Assembly: GCF_024129865.1 (NCBI RefSeq)
Contig: NZ_JAMYFE010000046.1
Location: 40,612-104,611, forward strand
Reading direction: 5' to 3'
Length of the DNA: 64,000 nt
DNA from: Stieleria tagensis
GTDB taxonomy: Bacteria; Planctomycetota; Planctomycetia; Pirellulales; Pirellulaceae
The translations under genes and the position numbers were made by a program. Below, one piece after another: positions 1 to 8,808 of this stretch. Within the stretch, counting starts at the first letter, position 1. Each line of letters begins with the position of its first letter. The notes below the pieces were generated by a model that was given only the letters and a program-made list of their open reading frames with translations, had not been told where the DNA came from and searched no databases.

Positions 1-2725
1 CGTGCAACAGGGCAAGCGGCTGATCAAGGTGTCCGACTAAAAAATCCAAGGCACCATCGCGGTCGTAATCCAGCGTTGCAATCGAGCGGCCCAAATACGT
101 TTGCATCCAATATCCGGATTCGTCTTCGACGTTGACCTGTTGCAAGCCACGACCATCGGACATCAACAATTGAGGTGGCATCTGATACGCCTCGCCCTCA
201 TGACGCAGGTCAAAGATATGGCCATTGGTGACAATGAAATCCAGAAACCCGTTGCGATCAATGTCGACTGCCTTGGTACCAAATCCGACGTTGGCGTGCG
301 TCGGTGGTGCCAACCCGTAGCGCACGGAGTAGTCCGTGAAGTCGCCCAGCGAAGACTGTAGAAACAAGTTCGCGGGTTCTTGTGAATAGTTGGCGATTTG
401 GAAGTCCAGCTTTCCATCGCGATTAAAATCACCGGTCGCAATGCCCATGCATCCGTTGGCCACACCGTTGAATCCATTGGCCAGCCCTTTGGAATCTGCC
501 ACGTTGGCGAACTCGTTGTTGCCGGACTGAACCAACAGATGATTGGGCCGTACATCATTGCCGACAAACACTTCGTTCTTGCCATCCGATTCGAAATCCG
601 TGACCACCACTCCCAGACCGGTGCCGGGCTTGGCAATTTGACGAGTGATTTCATGGACTTGAAAACGACCGTCACCCAGGTTTTCAAACCAGCGATCGGA
701 ATCGGCATAGTGCGACAACGGTGTCGGTGAAATCAATCGCCCATCCGGCCCGGTTTTGGGCAACGCGAACCCGCCTTCCATTTCGATGTAATTGGATTCG
801 AACAGATCCGGTAGCGCATCGCCATTGATGTCGGCCACCGCCAGTGATGTGCTGAAACGATCGAGAACGTCGCCCAGACCTGCGGTCGAATCTCGAAACG
901 TTCCGTCACCGTTGTTGATCAGGAGGCGATTGTGTCCCAGCGCTCCCAGGTACAAATCAGGAAAGCCGTCCTGGTTGACATCGCCAACGGTTAAACCGGA
1001 TGAATAATTCTGATCCGCACTGTTGGACGGCTGGGTCACGGATATGAATTTTGCGGTGACATTGCGGAACAACTCGTTGGATCGCGTGCAACGGTCGGTC
1101 GGCGGATCACCCGATCCCTGTGCGAGATAAACGTCTGGCCAACCATCCAGGTCGTAGTCCAGGACCGCGATGCCGCCGCCCAAAGATTCATGGATCGGGA
1201 TTGTCGACAGATCAATCTCGACGTCTTTGTACCACTGGAAATGCAGTCCAACTTCGTCGGCTCGGTTGACCAACCGCGGCGTGGTGGCAATCGGTCGCGC
1301 GTCGGCTGATTTTGGTGTTTTCGATCCGGGATCTGTTTTGCCCGCCAACAGTTCCCTCCACGCCGGACGCAAGTCAAACTGATCGGGATCGATCGAAAGC
1401 AGCGACGTCTCGGTCGCCATCGCGGCGACACTCTTGTCACGCAACAAATCTTCGCGTTGATGCGCGACGGCCTGGCGGGCTTGGTGCGCCCCCGGCGGCA
1501 GGATCGTGAGTGTCCAGGCAAGCGTTTCAAAGGGCCGTCCCAGCTCCATCACATAGCGTGCCAGCTGTTTCCTTTTCTCCACATCGCCCGGAGCGTCGTG
1601 CAGCTCTTGCGCGACGCGTTCGGTGTTGGCAATGTCCACGCCTCGATAGCGAAATTGTTCCCCATCGTCGGCGCGTCCCAACGAGAAAAAGACTTTGGAC
1701 AGCCGTTGGCAGCTGACCCTGTCGGTGGGATTGCGGCGAACCGCTTCTAGCAACGCTCGCGCAGCGGCCTCATAGCGGCGACTATCAATAAAGAACGTTC
1801 CCACCGCGGCCCAGTAGTCGCTGAACTGTTTAGCCGATTCGCTCGATTGAACGTTCCATTGACGCAGTTCGTCCCAACGCTGGCTTTCAGCAAGCAGCCG
1901 TCCATAGAAGGCGTCCGTGGCTGGGTTTTCAAAGCCGCCCTTGGCTTGATCGGCTAATTCATCCAGTCCACCTTGGTGGTCGCCTAGACTGAAGTACCAC
2001 CTGGCTCGACCGAGTCCCGCGGCGAACAATTCTTCCACGGTTTCCGCATCGTATTCGGATTGAGTGTCCGCAGCAGGGTTGTCCACCGTAGGGCTGTCCA
2101 CCGCAGCGTGTTTCAACATCTCCGGCGTCGGGTAGCTGAGCGAGTGGCTGATCAGTGACAACAGTTCTTGCTCGGTTGCCAGCCCCATCCGGCACAACAT
2201 GCCGGCTTGAGCACAGGCTTCGTCGCGGCGGCCGATGTGGTTCAGCAGTCGCCAGGCATCATGACGCCAGGGCGGAACATCACGTCGCAACTTGATCGCG
2301 GCCAACAACACATCGGCGGCCTCTGATTTTCGATCCAACCGAACCAAGGCTTTGACCTGTAGATCGACGGCGGCCAATCCCATTGCGGAATCGGCGGGGA
2401 TCGAGGAAACAATCTCCAGGGCGGGTTCCAGACGTTCTTGTGCCGCTTCCACTTGAGCCGCCAGCAGCTTGGCTTCTAAGTTTTCCGGATCCTGCAACAG
2501 GACCCGGTAGACGACTTCGGTAGCGGACTTGTAATCCGCTTGCTGCTGCAGTTGCTTGACCAGCGCCAGGTCGTCAAGTGGCGCGTTGACAGGCTTGTCA
2601 CCGACGACCGACAATTCGGCGTCTGGAGTTTCCACCGTCCGATCGCGGTCACAGCCGACAATGAAACAGCCGACGGCGAAAACGATCGTATGAACGGTGG
2701 CCCATCGGAAAAGGAAACGCTGCAT
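1..2725 (-). CDS. CRTAC1-family FG-GAP/TPR lipoprotein, 3' end missing
   Basis: The frame is open from an ATG at 2725 to the window edge, giving at least 908 residues with no stop, so the C-terminus is missing. The N-terminus is hydrophobic and carries a lipobox-like FIVGC, which suggests an outer-surface lipoprotein. The first half (about residues 30-470) is alanine- and leucine-rich helical repeat sequence of TPR character. From about residue 490 there are repeated FG-GAP/VCBS calcium-binding blades, for example GGIAVLDYDLDGWPD, TVGDVNQDGFPDLY and VADINGDALPDLFE. In the CRTAC1/ASPIC-UnbV family a C-terminal UnbV domain follows; here it would lie outside the window. A surface adhesion or scaffold role is inferred only. 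Family assignment is firm, function is not. Shorter antisense and frame-shifted ORFs in this stretch are shadows. Confidence 0.85.
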   Translation of the reverse strand, partial: MQRFLFRWATVHTIVFAVGCFIVGCDRDRTVETPDAELSVVGDKPVNAPLDDLALVKQLQQQADYKSATEVVYRVLLQDPENLEAKLLAAQVEAAQERLEPALEIVSSIPADSAMGLAAVDLQVKALVRLDRKSEAADVLLAAIKLRRDVPPWRHDAWRLLNHIGRRDEACAQAGMLCRMGLATEQELLSLISHSLSYPTPEMLKHAAVDSPTVDNPAADTQSEYDAETVEELFAAGLGRARWYFSLGDHQGGLDELADQAKGGFENPATDAFYGRLLAESQRWDELRQWNVQSSESAKQFSDYWAAVGTFFIDSRRYEAAARALLEAVRRNPTDRVSCQRLSKVFFSLGRADDGEQFRYRGVDIANTERVAQELHDAPGDVEKRKQLARYVMELGRPFETLAWTLTILPPGAHQARQAVAHQREDLLRDKSVAAMATETSLLSIDPDQFDLRPAWRELLAGKTDPGSKTPKSADARPIATTPRLVNRADEVGLHFQWYKDVEIDLSTIPIHESLGGGIAVLDYDLDGWPDVYLAQGSGDPPTDRCTRSNELFRNVTAKFISVTQPSNSADQNYSSGLTVGDVNQDGFPDLYLGALGHNRLLINNGDGTFRDSTAGLGDVLDRFSTSLAVADINGDALPDLFESNYIEMEGGFALPKTGPDGRLISPTPLSHYADSDRWFENLGDGRFQVHEITRQIAKPGTGLGVVVTDFESDGKNEVFVGNDVRPNHLLVQSGNNEFANVADSKGLANGFNGVANGCMGIATGDFNRDGKLDFQIANYSQEPANLFLQSSLGDFTDYSVRYGLAPPTHANVGFGTKAVDIDRNGFLDFIVTNGHIFDLRHEGEAYQMPPQLLMSDGRGLQQVNVEDESGYWMQTYLGRSIATLDYDRDGALDFLVGHLDQPLALLH

Positions 2726-2834
2726 CGCAATTGGCACTGGGGGAGAGCTTGTCAAAACGAAATCAGAATCCGTCCTAACGATCGATTACACCCCTGAAGT
2801 CTAACACGATCCAGACCAGTCTAGCGCAAGTGGC

Positions 2835-3683
2835 CTAGCGAAAATCGTAATCGGGGTTGGCGATATCAAAATCGTTGTCGCTCATGCCGACGTTCGTTTT
2901 CAGCATGAGATACGCATACTCCTCCTGCAGTACCGGTTCGCCACCGGGGGTCTCCGGCCAGGTCGATGACTCGTAACGAATCGGTAAATTCAGTTCTTTG
3001 TCAAAATACACTCGGGCGCGATAAAAATCGAAATGATCGCGTTTGACCGGATGCTTGACTTCGAACATTCTGCAATCCGTCTTTCCGACTTTGACGCTCT
3101 CGAAAAATTTCAATTCACACTCGCCATGTTGGCGATCTCGGTGCGCCGTCGCGATCAGTTTCTCAAGCAATCGTTCGATGCCGATTTCGGTAATCGGATA
3201 ACGTTGGTTCCGCATGGCCAGATAACCGTGCGGATCCAAGGTCACGTTGACCAAACCCTTGAACCCGGATTCGTGTACGATCAGGTTTCCGTCATTGGCA
3301 TTTTCCACCCAGATCACTTCGCGTCCGGTCAACGAGGACGGCTTCAAGTAGTTCAGATACACCGACATCGGCGCGCGAAGACTGCCATCGCTTTCGAACT
3401 TGCGATTGCGGATTTTTAGTTTGGCGAACTGCAGCTCTGGCATCACACCTTCCACGCGACAGCGCTTGACGAACAGGGCGTTGTAGTCATCCACGTTCGT
3501 TTGCGAATGCTCTAAGCATTCCTTTGCCAATTCGAGTGCCGGATCAATCGGATGCGGGGTTTGATGCTTGAATGAAACCGGAACCATGGCTGCTGGCGAG
3601 GTCGGTTGGGCCAACGCCATCGCAGGAGCCATTGCCGCGATCACCGCAAACCATGAGAAAGACGTTCGTTGCAAGGCGTTCAT
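2835..3683 (-). CDS. DUF1571 exported protein
   Basis: A 282-residue protein with a clear signal peptide (residues 1-25, ending near ALAQP). The body carries sequence I recognise from the planctomycete-rich DUF1571 family: ALFVKRCRVEGV, YLNYLKPSSLTGREVIWVE, the RYPITEIGIERLLEKLI block, and a C-terminal LNLPIRYESSTWPETPGGEP. Length is normal for the family. DUF1571 proteins are exported and have no established biochemical role; a lipoprotein-carrier-like fold has been suggested for similar domains, but that is inference here. It lies 109 bases upstream of the CRTAC1-family gene on the same strand and could be co-transcribed with it. Confidence 0.85.
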   Translation of the reverse strand: MNALQRTSFSWFAVIAAMAPAMALAQPTSPAAMVPVSFKHQTPHPIDPALELAKECLEHSQTNVDDYNALFVKRCRVEGVMPELQFAKLKIRNRKFESDGSLRAPMSVYLNYLKPSSLTGREVIWVENANDGNLIVHESGFKGLVNVTLDPHGYLAMRNQRYPITEIGIERLLEKLIATAHRDRQHGECELKFFESVKVGKTDCRMFEVKHPVKRDHFDFYRARVYFDKELNLPIRYESSTWPETPGGEPVLQEEYAYLMLKTNVGMSDNDFDIANPDYDFR

Positions 3684-4003
3684 AGTTTCTCACTCAGCAT
3701 GTGTGTGGGGGCGATGGTCGGGCATCATTCATCGCGAAAAGAGGGGAATAGAGTTGCGGCATTAGCAAAGTTTCACGACGGTTGCCATGTCGATTTCAGT
3801 TCAATCGTTTCACCCGGAGCCCCCCCCGAAGACACGAAAACTTCACCCATTTTCGAATCGTCAGCCCGAGCCTGCCCTGCATTGAGCTTGCTTTCACATT
3901 GCCGGCCTCCTAGCATTTATCGGACGAGAAATCCCCGGAAATGACGTTTATCGGCTTGGCCAATCAGGATTCACTGGCTTCGTCGCTGGTCGTAGGAAAT
4001 TCA
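3684..4003. other. Divergent intergenic region, no gene seen
   Basis: About 320 bases between the divergent DUF1571 and serine hydrolase genes. No coding sequence with family resemblance and no strong hairpin was seen. It must hold the promoters for both directions, but no convincing -35/-10 pair could be fixed by eye. Confidence 0.5.
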
Positions 4004-5242
4004 ATGGCACATACAGACCTGATAGACCGACAGATGATCACTGGTCAGGTAGCACCAGCGTTCGAAAATGTCCGTCGCGAGTTCGAACGAAATTTTCAAC
4101 AGCGCGGTGAAACAGGCGCGGCTGTCACCGTATTTCACCGCGGCGAAAAAGTCGTGGATCTGTGGGGCGGTTACCAGTGCCTGAAAACCCGAACACCTTG
4201 GAACCAGCAGACACTGTCGCTGTCGTTTTCGGTGACCAAAGGCATGGCCGCAGCGGCGATGGCGGTTGCCCATAGCCGCGGGCTCTTTCATTTGGATGGC
4301 GCCGTCGCGGACTACTGGCCCGAATTTGGCTGTCGCGGGAAAGATCAAATCACCGTTCGGCAATTGCTGGACCACCAGGCCGGACTGATCACGATCGACC
4401 AGGCGCTGGATGCCGAGATCTTAGCCGATCATGATCGGCTGTCCGCTATCCTGGCTCGGCAAACACCGCAGTGGTCCCCCGGCAGCAAACACGGCTATCA
4501 CACGGTCACACTGGGCTGGTATCAAAACGAATTGATCCGCCGTGTCGATCCCCAGCACCGCAGCCTGGGGGCGTTCTTCCAAGACGAAATCGCCACTCCG
4601 TTGGAGGTGGAATTTTATATCGGTTTGCCCCCGTCGGTGGACCCCAGTCGCGTCAGTACGATCCAAGGGTTCCACCGAGTCGCGATGCTGGGGCATTTGA
4701 ACGAATTGCCACCGATGATGGTGCTGGCGGGAATCTGGCCGCGATCATTGGTTTCCAAATCGATTCGAGCCCTGCCGGTCAATAACCCTGCAGAGATTGG
4801 TGAATCACCCTACCGCGAAGTCGAGATCCCATCGGCAAACGGGATCGGACAATCCGTTGCGATCGCCAAGATTTATGACGTGTTGGCACGTGGCGGCGCT
4901 GAACTGGGCATTACCGCGAACACCTGGCATGAGATCGTTGCACCGGCCGTGGCCCCTCACGGCCAGACCTATGACGCCATTCTGAAACTCGACACCAACT
5001 ATGGTTTCGGTTTCTCACGCCCCAGCCGCGATTTTCAATTCGGCAGTGACAGCGGATCCTTTGGTTGCCCCGGCGCCGGCGGGTCACTTGGCATCGGCGA
5101 TCCGAGTGCCCAAATGGGATTTGCCTATCTGACCAACAAGATGGGCTTCCGGATCTTTGATGATCCTCGTGAGCGCGCCGTCCGCAATGCCTGTTACGAA
5201 TGCTTGGCGGCGCTCAGCCCCAGTCGACGGGCCGCGGCCTAA
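4004..5242 (+). CDS. Serine hydrolase (beta-lactamase/esterase EstB-like)
   Basis: A 412-residue class C beta-lactamase-like serine hydrolase. The SxxK nucleophile motif is S76-V-T-K79 in LSLSFSVTKGMAAAAMA, and the second motif is probably the Tyr of KHGYHTVTLGWYQNE. The C-terminal GCPGAGGSLGIGDP matches the HxG-like region of esterase EstB relatives. No signal peptide is visible, so it is probably cytoplasmic. The ATG at 4004 is preferred because taggaaa lies just upstream; an in-frame ATG at 3941 would add 21 residues but has GGAA directly against it. Members of this family hydrolyse esters or small amides more often than beta-lactams. The stop overlaps the 3' end of the convergent RND gene by 4 bases. 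Confidence 0.85.
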   Translation: MAHTDLIDRQMITGQVAPAFENVRREFERNFQQRGETGAAVTVFHRGEKVVDLWGGYQCLKTRTPWNQQTLSLSFSVTKGMAAAAMAVAHSRGLFHLDGAVADYWPEFGCRGKDQITVRQLLDHQAGLITIDQALDAEILADHDRLSAILARQTPQWSPGSKHGYHTVTLGWYQNELIRRVDPQHRSLGAFFQDEIATPLEVEFYIGLPPSVDPSRVSTIQGFHRVAMLGHLNELPPMMVLAGIWPRSLVSKSIRALPVNNPAEIGESPYREVEIPSANGIGQSVAIAKIYDVLARGGAELGITANTWHEIVAPAVAPHGQTYDAILKLDTNYGFGFSRPSRDFQFGSDSGSFGCPGAGGSLGIGDPSAQMGFAYLTNKMGFRIFDDPRERAVRNACYECLAALSPSRRAAA

Positions 5243-7515
5243 TCCCTTCCGCGTTTCCGCACAAACCCGCGTCCCAGCGGTCCAGCCAGGATCGCCGGCA
5301 GCAGGACCAGGTCACCGACCAGCGCCGCGAGCAATAGAAACACCATCAGCCAGGCGAAGTGCAGGATCGGAACAAACGAGCTGGCGGCGAACACGATCAA
5401 CCCACCGGCGCAGATCAGCGTCGTGTGAACCATCGCTCCGCTGCAGCGACCGAAGGCATCTTGCAACGCTTCGCGGCGTGAGAGGCCGTTACTGATGCCG
5501 CGGCGAAACCAGGTCAGAAAGTGAACGGTGTCGTCGACCGCGATTCCCAACGCAGCACTGGCGGTCATCACGGACCCGATTTGAATTGGAATATTGATCC
5601 ATTCCAGCCCACCAAAAATCACGATGGCGGGAAACAGATTGGGGATCATCGCTAACAATGCCGCCGTGATGCTGCGAAGCACGACCATCAAGACCAACGC
5701 AATCACACCAAACGCGGCCAGAAAACTGCGGAACAAGTCCTGTAACAACTGGCGTTGTGCTTTGTAGATCAATGGGATCACACCGGTGTAGGTCCCACGT
5801 ACCTTGTTTTGTTCCAGCAAGGGACGAATCGTCTGCCGCAATGATTCGGCAAACTGGCCGTAGTCCAAGTCGCCAATCGCCTTGGCTCGAACCGTGATTC
5901 GCCACAATTGTTCGTCGTCGGTATCGGCCAAGAAATGGGCGCCGACCAACCGCTGGTGCGTACGGTCGCTGTTGACCAATGTTCGCTGAACGACGTCACG
6001 GACGCTGCGTCCGCGCGTCAGGCCGGGCGATAGATTGACCGCCGACATGGTCGCCACCGCTTCGTCCATCGAATGAATTTGATTCTGGACTTCCGCGACC
6101 ACATGCATTCGCTGCATGGTGTCTCGAGGGTCCTGGCGGTCGAAGTGAACCACGACCTCCAGCGGCACCATCGGGCCGAGGTTTTCTTCCAGCCATTTGT
6201 AGTCTTGAATCGCATCACTGGACGGCAGGAAACGATCCTGCAAGCGGACGGTCGATTTGATGTGGGGCAGTCCCCAAGCACAAAAAACCATGACCGCCAC
6301 GCAGACCAGGGTCAGCAACAGATGGTGGCGCGAGATCCAACGAATCATTGTGCCGCTCAACCCAGCGGCCTGGTCTGCTCTCTGGTCGGCCGCCCTGGTT
6401 TGCCCGGTAACTGATTCGGTCGCATCCGGTTTGGGCCGGGGGGGAAACAGGTGTAATGCGGCCGGCAAAAACAAGAACAGCACCCCGACGCTGACGACGA
6501 CTCCGATCGCCGAATAGAGACCGAACATTCGAATCGGTTCGATCTTGCTCATCAGCAGTGATGCTAAACCGATCGCGGTGGTGAACGCGGCCAAAGAACA
6601 GGGCAACCAGCCGTGCGAGACGGTTGTTGCCAACGGTCCCATCGATCCGGACGATGCCGAATCGGCGACTGCGTCACGGTAGTAATTGGCCAGGTGTACC
6701 GCCGATGAAATGCTCAACACATACAACAGGGGTGGCAACATCGTCATTAGCAAATTCATTGTGCCGCCGGTGAAATGCATCACCGCCAACGCCACAGCAG
6801 TGCTGTAGACCGCCACCACAAAAACCATCGTCGCCAAGCGAACGCTGCGCAAGCGGATCGAAGCGATCAGGAATGAAACCAACGCCGACAGCCCGGCCAA
6901 TTGAAACAGCAATCGCCGGCTTTCTAAATCAATTGCCGCGGCGTCGACCGTCGGACCGGCCAATCGCAGTTCGCTTTCATCCAAACCACATTCTTGTTTA
7001 GCCGAGTCATTGATCTGTTGGACCGCTTGCACGCGATCGGATCGTCCTTCGGCTGACGTTGACAGCACCAGGCAGGTGGTTTCGGTGTCCGGGTCGACCA
7101 GGGTGCCGCGCAATCGGCTGATCGCAGCATTGCGACTGAACTCCAGCGGCGGTTGCATCAACTCGTGCACGACGTCGGGGCCGCTGAGCGCACGATCGTA
7201 GAATGGTGTCGCGGTCAATGCCGCCGCTAACTGATCAACGCGAGGGTCATCCAAAGTGCATCCGGGCCAGCTGACCACCGCTATTTCGTCGCTACCAAAA
7301 TGCAGTTGAAACCAGTCATAGGTATCGGTCGCGGCAAACGATCGCGGTAGCCACTGCCGCGGATCGTTGGACGTGCTGCGGAGTGCCATCAGCGCTCCCC
7401 AGATGATCAAGGGGATTGCCAGCACCATCACCACGAGGATGACGCGTGCATAGCGAGTCCGTTGGACAGGAGAAAGTCTGAATCTTGGATTCATGGGGCC
7501 GCGAATCCGATTCAT
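5239..7515 (-). CDS. RND/MMPL-family transporter
   Basis: A 758-residue membrane protein with the two-fold RND/MMPL layout. There is one N-terminal TM (about residues 24-45), a large periplasmic loop, a TM cluster (about 205-360, including FTGGTMNLLMTMLPPLLY), a second anchor near 400, a second loop, and a second cluster (about 610-750). GIAVDDTVHFLTWFRR carries the acidic pair typical of the proton-relay segment. Such single-subunit RND proteins export lipids, hopanoids or hydrophobic compounds; the substrate here is unknown. Its ATG overlaps the TGA of the upstream alpha/beta hydrolase (ATGA), so the two should be translationally coupled. RBS-like GAGG lies inside the hydrolase end. Confidence 0.9.
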   Translation of the reverse strand: MNRIRGPMNPRFRLSPVQRTRYARVILVVMVLAIPLIIWGALMALRSTSNDPRQWLPRSFAATDTYDWFQLHFGSDEIAVVSWPGCTLDDPRVDQLAAALTATPFYDRALSGPDVVHELMQPPLEFSRNAAISRLRGTLVDPDTETTCLVLSTSAEGRSDRVQAVQQINDSAKQECGLDESELRLAGPTVDAAAIDLESRRLLFQLAGLSALVSFLIASIRLRSVRLATMVFVVAVYSTAVALAVMHFTGGTMNLLMTMLPPLLYVLSISSAVHLANYYRDAVADSASSGSMGPLATTVSHGWLPCSLAAFTTAIGLASLLMSKIEPIRMFGLYSAIGVVVSVGVLFLFLPAALHLFPPRPKPDATESVTGQTRAADQRADQAAGLSGTMIRWISRHHLLLTLVCVAVMVFCAWGLPHIKSTVRLQDRFLPSSDAIQDYKWLEENLGPMVPLEVVVHFDRQDPRDTMQRMHVVAEVQNQIHSMDEAVATMSAVNLSPGLTRGRSVRDVVQRTLVNSDRTHQRLVGAHFLADTDDEQLWRITVRAKAIGDLDYGQFAESLRQTIRPLLEQNKVRGTYTGVIPLIYKAQRQLLQDLFRSFLAAFGVIALVLMVVLRSITAALLAMIPNLFPAIVIFGGLEWINIPIQIGSVMTASAALGIAVDDTVHFLTWFRRGISNGLSRREALQDAFGRCSGAMVHTTLICAGGLIVFAASSFVPILHFAWLMVFLLLAALVGDLVLLPAILAGPLGRGFVRKRGRD

Positions 7516-8318
7516 CCCTCAAAGCATCCGGGCAGAAAACCTGTCAGCAACTCGGCAAACTTCTCGGGGCGTTCCCAGTTGGGGGCATGCCCGCATTCCT
7601 CAATGAACTCCAGTTGCGATCCCTTGATCCGACGCTGAAATTCTTCGCCTGTTGAGGGCGGAGTGATTTCGTCGTTGCGTCCCCAGATGATCATTGTCGG
7701 CAGATCCAATTGTGCCAGTTCATTTTCGACACTACGGTCCCGCGTGGCGCGAGAAACACGCAGCAGAAATCGCACGTAATCACGATCCATCAGCGAACCG
7801 TGCCAATTGTCAACGAGATCTTCGCTGATCAGACTTTGGTCATGCAGGATGCCGGCGACCGTGGTGCGGACAAATTCGCGACTGGGTTTGGCACGTAAGC
7901 CACGAATCGGGCTGCGCTCGAACAATCCCGCACTGCCAGCTAGTACCAATCCTTTGGCCAATCCGGGTTGCTTCACACACAGATCGATTGCAACCAAACC
8001 TCCCAGCGAGTTGCCGCATAGCACCACTGAATCCAACTTTCGGTCTTCGATAAACCGAGCCACGACATCGCTCAGATCGGCGATCGTTTTCATTCCGTCG
8101 CGACGGCGTCCCGGCTGGGGATCGATCGGCAATTGAGGCGCAATCACGCGGTAGCGGTCCGACAGACGTTCCATCACCACCTGCCAATGTTCCGGCGTTC
8201 CGAACAAACCATGCAGGAAGAGGATCGTGTCTGATCCAGCACCCATCTCGACGACCCGATTCAGATCGATGCTTGAACACAAATCTTCGTTGTTTTGTGT
8301 TTGCGATCGAAATATCAC
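7512..8318 (-). CDS. Alpha/beta hydrolase
   Basis: A 268-residue alpha/beta-hydrolase-fold protein. The oxyanion region is FLHGLFGTPEHW, the nucleophile elbow is CGNSLGG (Ser104), the acid is in WGRNDEITPP, and the catalytic His is in ECGHAPNWE. The triad is complete. There is no signal peptide. The start used is a GTG at 8318 with no strong RBS; an ATG at 8246 (MGAGSDTILF) is possible but would remove the first strand. It is the first gene of a two-gene unit with the RND transporter (4-bp overlap), which suggests that the hydrolysed or released product is handled by that transporter. Substrate unknown: the motifs fit ester, haloalkane and C-C hydrolases alike. Confidence 0.85.
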   Translation of the reverse strand: MIFRSQTQNNEDLCSSIDLNRVVEMGAGSDTILFLHGLFGTPEHWQVVMERLSDRYRVIAPQLPIDPQPGRRRDGMKTIADLSDVVARFIEDRKLDSVVLCGNSLGGLVAIDLCVKQPGLAKGLVLAGSAGLFERSPIRGLRAKPSREFVRTTVAGILHDQSLISEDLVDNWHGSLMDRDYVRFLLRVSRATRDRSVENELAQLDLPTMIIWGRNDEITPPSTGEEFQRRIKGSQLEFIEECGHAPNWERPEKFAELLTGFLPGCFEG

Positions 8319-8499
8319 CAGCGGGACTCTTGCATTGAGTTAGATAAGTATTGGGTGGGGTCGACGTTCATTTTCGCGAAATTCGATCGATTGAGCCACC
8401 CCTTTGGGCGCGAGTGTTAGTGTATCGGCCAATCGCAAGCTCGTCGAATCGGCTCGACTCCAGTTTCTTGGATCGTCCGATCGGCTTCGGTTCTGACCG

Positions 8500-8533
8500 A
8501 AAAAAACGCAGAAATCGACCGGTTTCTGCGTTT
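8500..8533 (-). terminator. Rho-independent terminator (minus strand)
   Basis: On the minus strand an 11-bp perfect stem (8523-8533 with 8504-8514) encloses an 8-base loop and runs into seven T residues (8506-8500). It lies about 275 bases past the stop of the asparaginase-like gene at 8808, so that transcript would include the repeat at 8665-8808 in its 3' UTR. It also sits upstream of the alpha/beta hydrolase and would insulate that gene. Confidence 0.7.
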
Positions 8534-8664
8534 CCGACCCGCCAGAGATCCGGTCGATCCGGTTTTGACATCGATGGCATTGACTGAGAAATCCTAAGCA
8601 ATCACCGCCGTTATTGGCCATTCTGGTCGGCCGGTCAACTGCAAATCGCCCCTCCAGATACGGC

Positions 8665-8808
8665 TTTTGAAGCCAGCGTGAAACAGCCTTTTTCACTCAA
8701 ATGACTCGGCAAATTACCGCTTCGATCTTTCACTTTCCCGCGGGGGGAAACGGTTTCATTTTCACCCGGGGTTCTCTCCCAATGGGTGGCACGGGACGCT
8801 GCACGACT
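8665..8808 (+). repeat. Dispersed intergenic repeat, copy A
   Basis: The left arm (8665 to about 8745) starts with TTTTGAAGCCAGCG and includes CAAATGACTCGGCAAATT. It matches the stretch starting at 63845 with few differences. The right arm (8774-8807), containing CTCTCCCAATGGGTGGCAC, matches 63929-63962 in reverse-complement orientation. The right arm abuts the stop codon of the asparaginase-like gene. The rest of the 8319-8807 gap holds the terminator and no credible gene. Confidence 0.75.

Noticed and set aside
5157..5495. 112-codon plus-strand ORF over the serine hydrolase end
   Set aside because: It spans the 3' ends of two well-supported genes in a shadow frame.
8340..8696. 118-codon minus-strand ORF between the hydrolase and the asparaginase
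   Set aside because: It runs through a strong terminator hairpin and repeat copy A, has no family resemblance and its composition is not protein-like.
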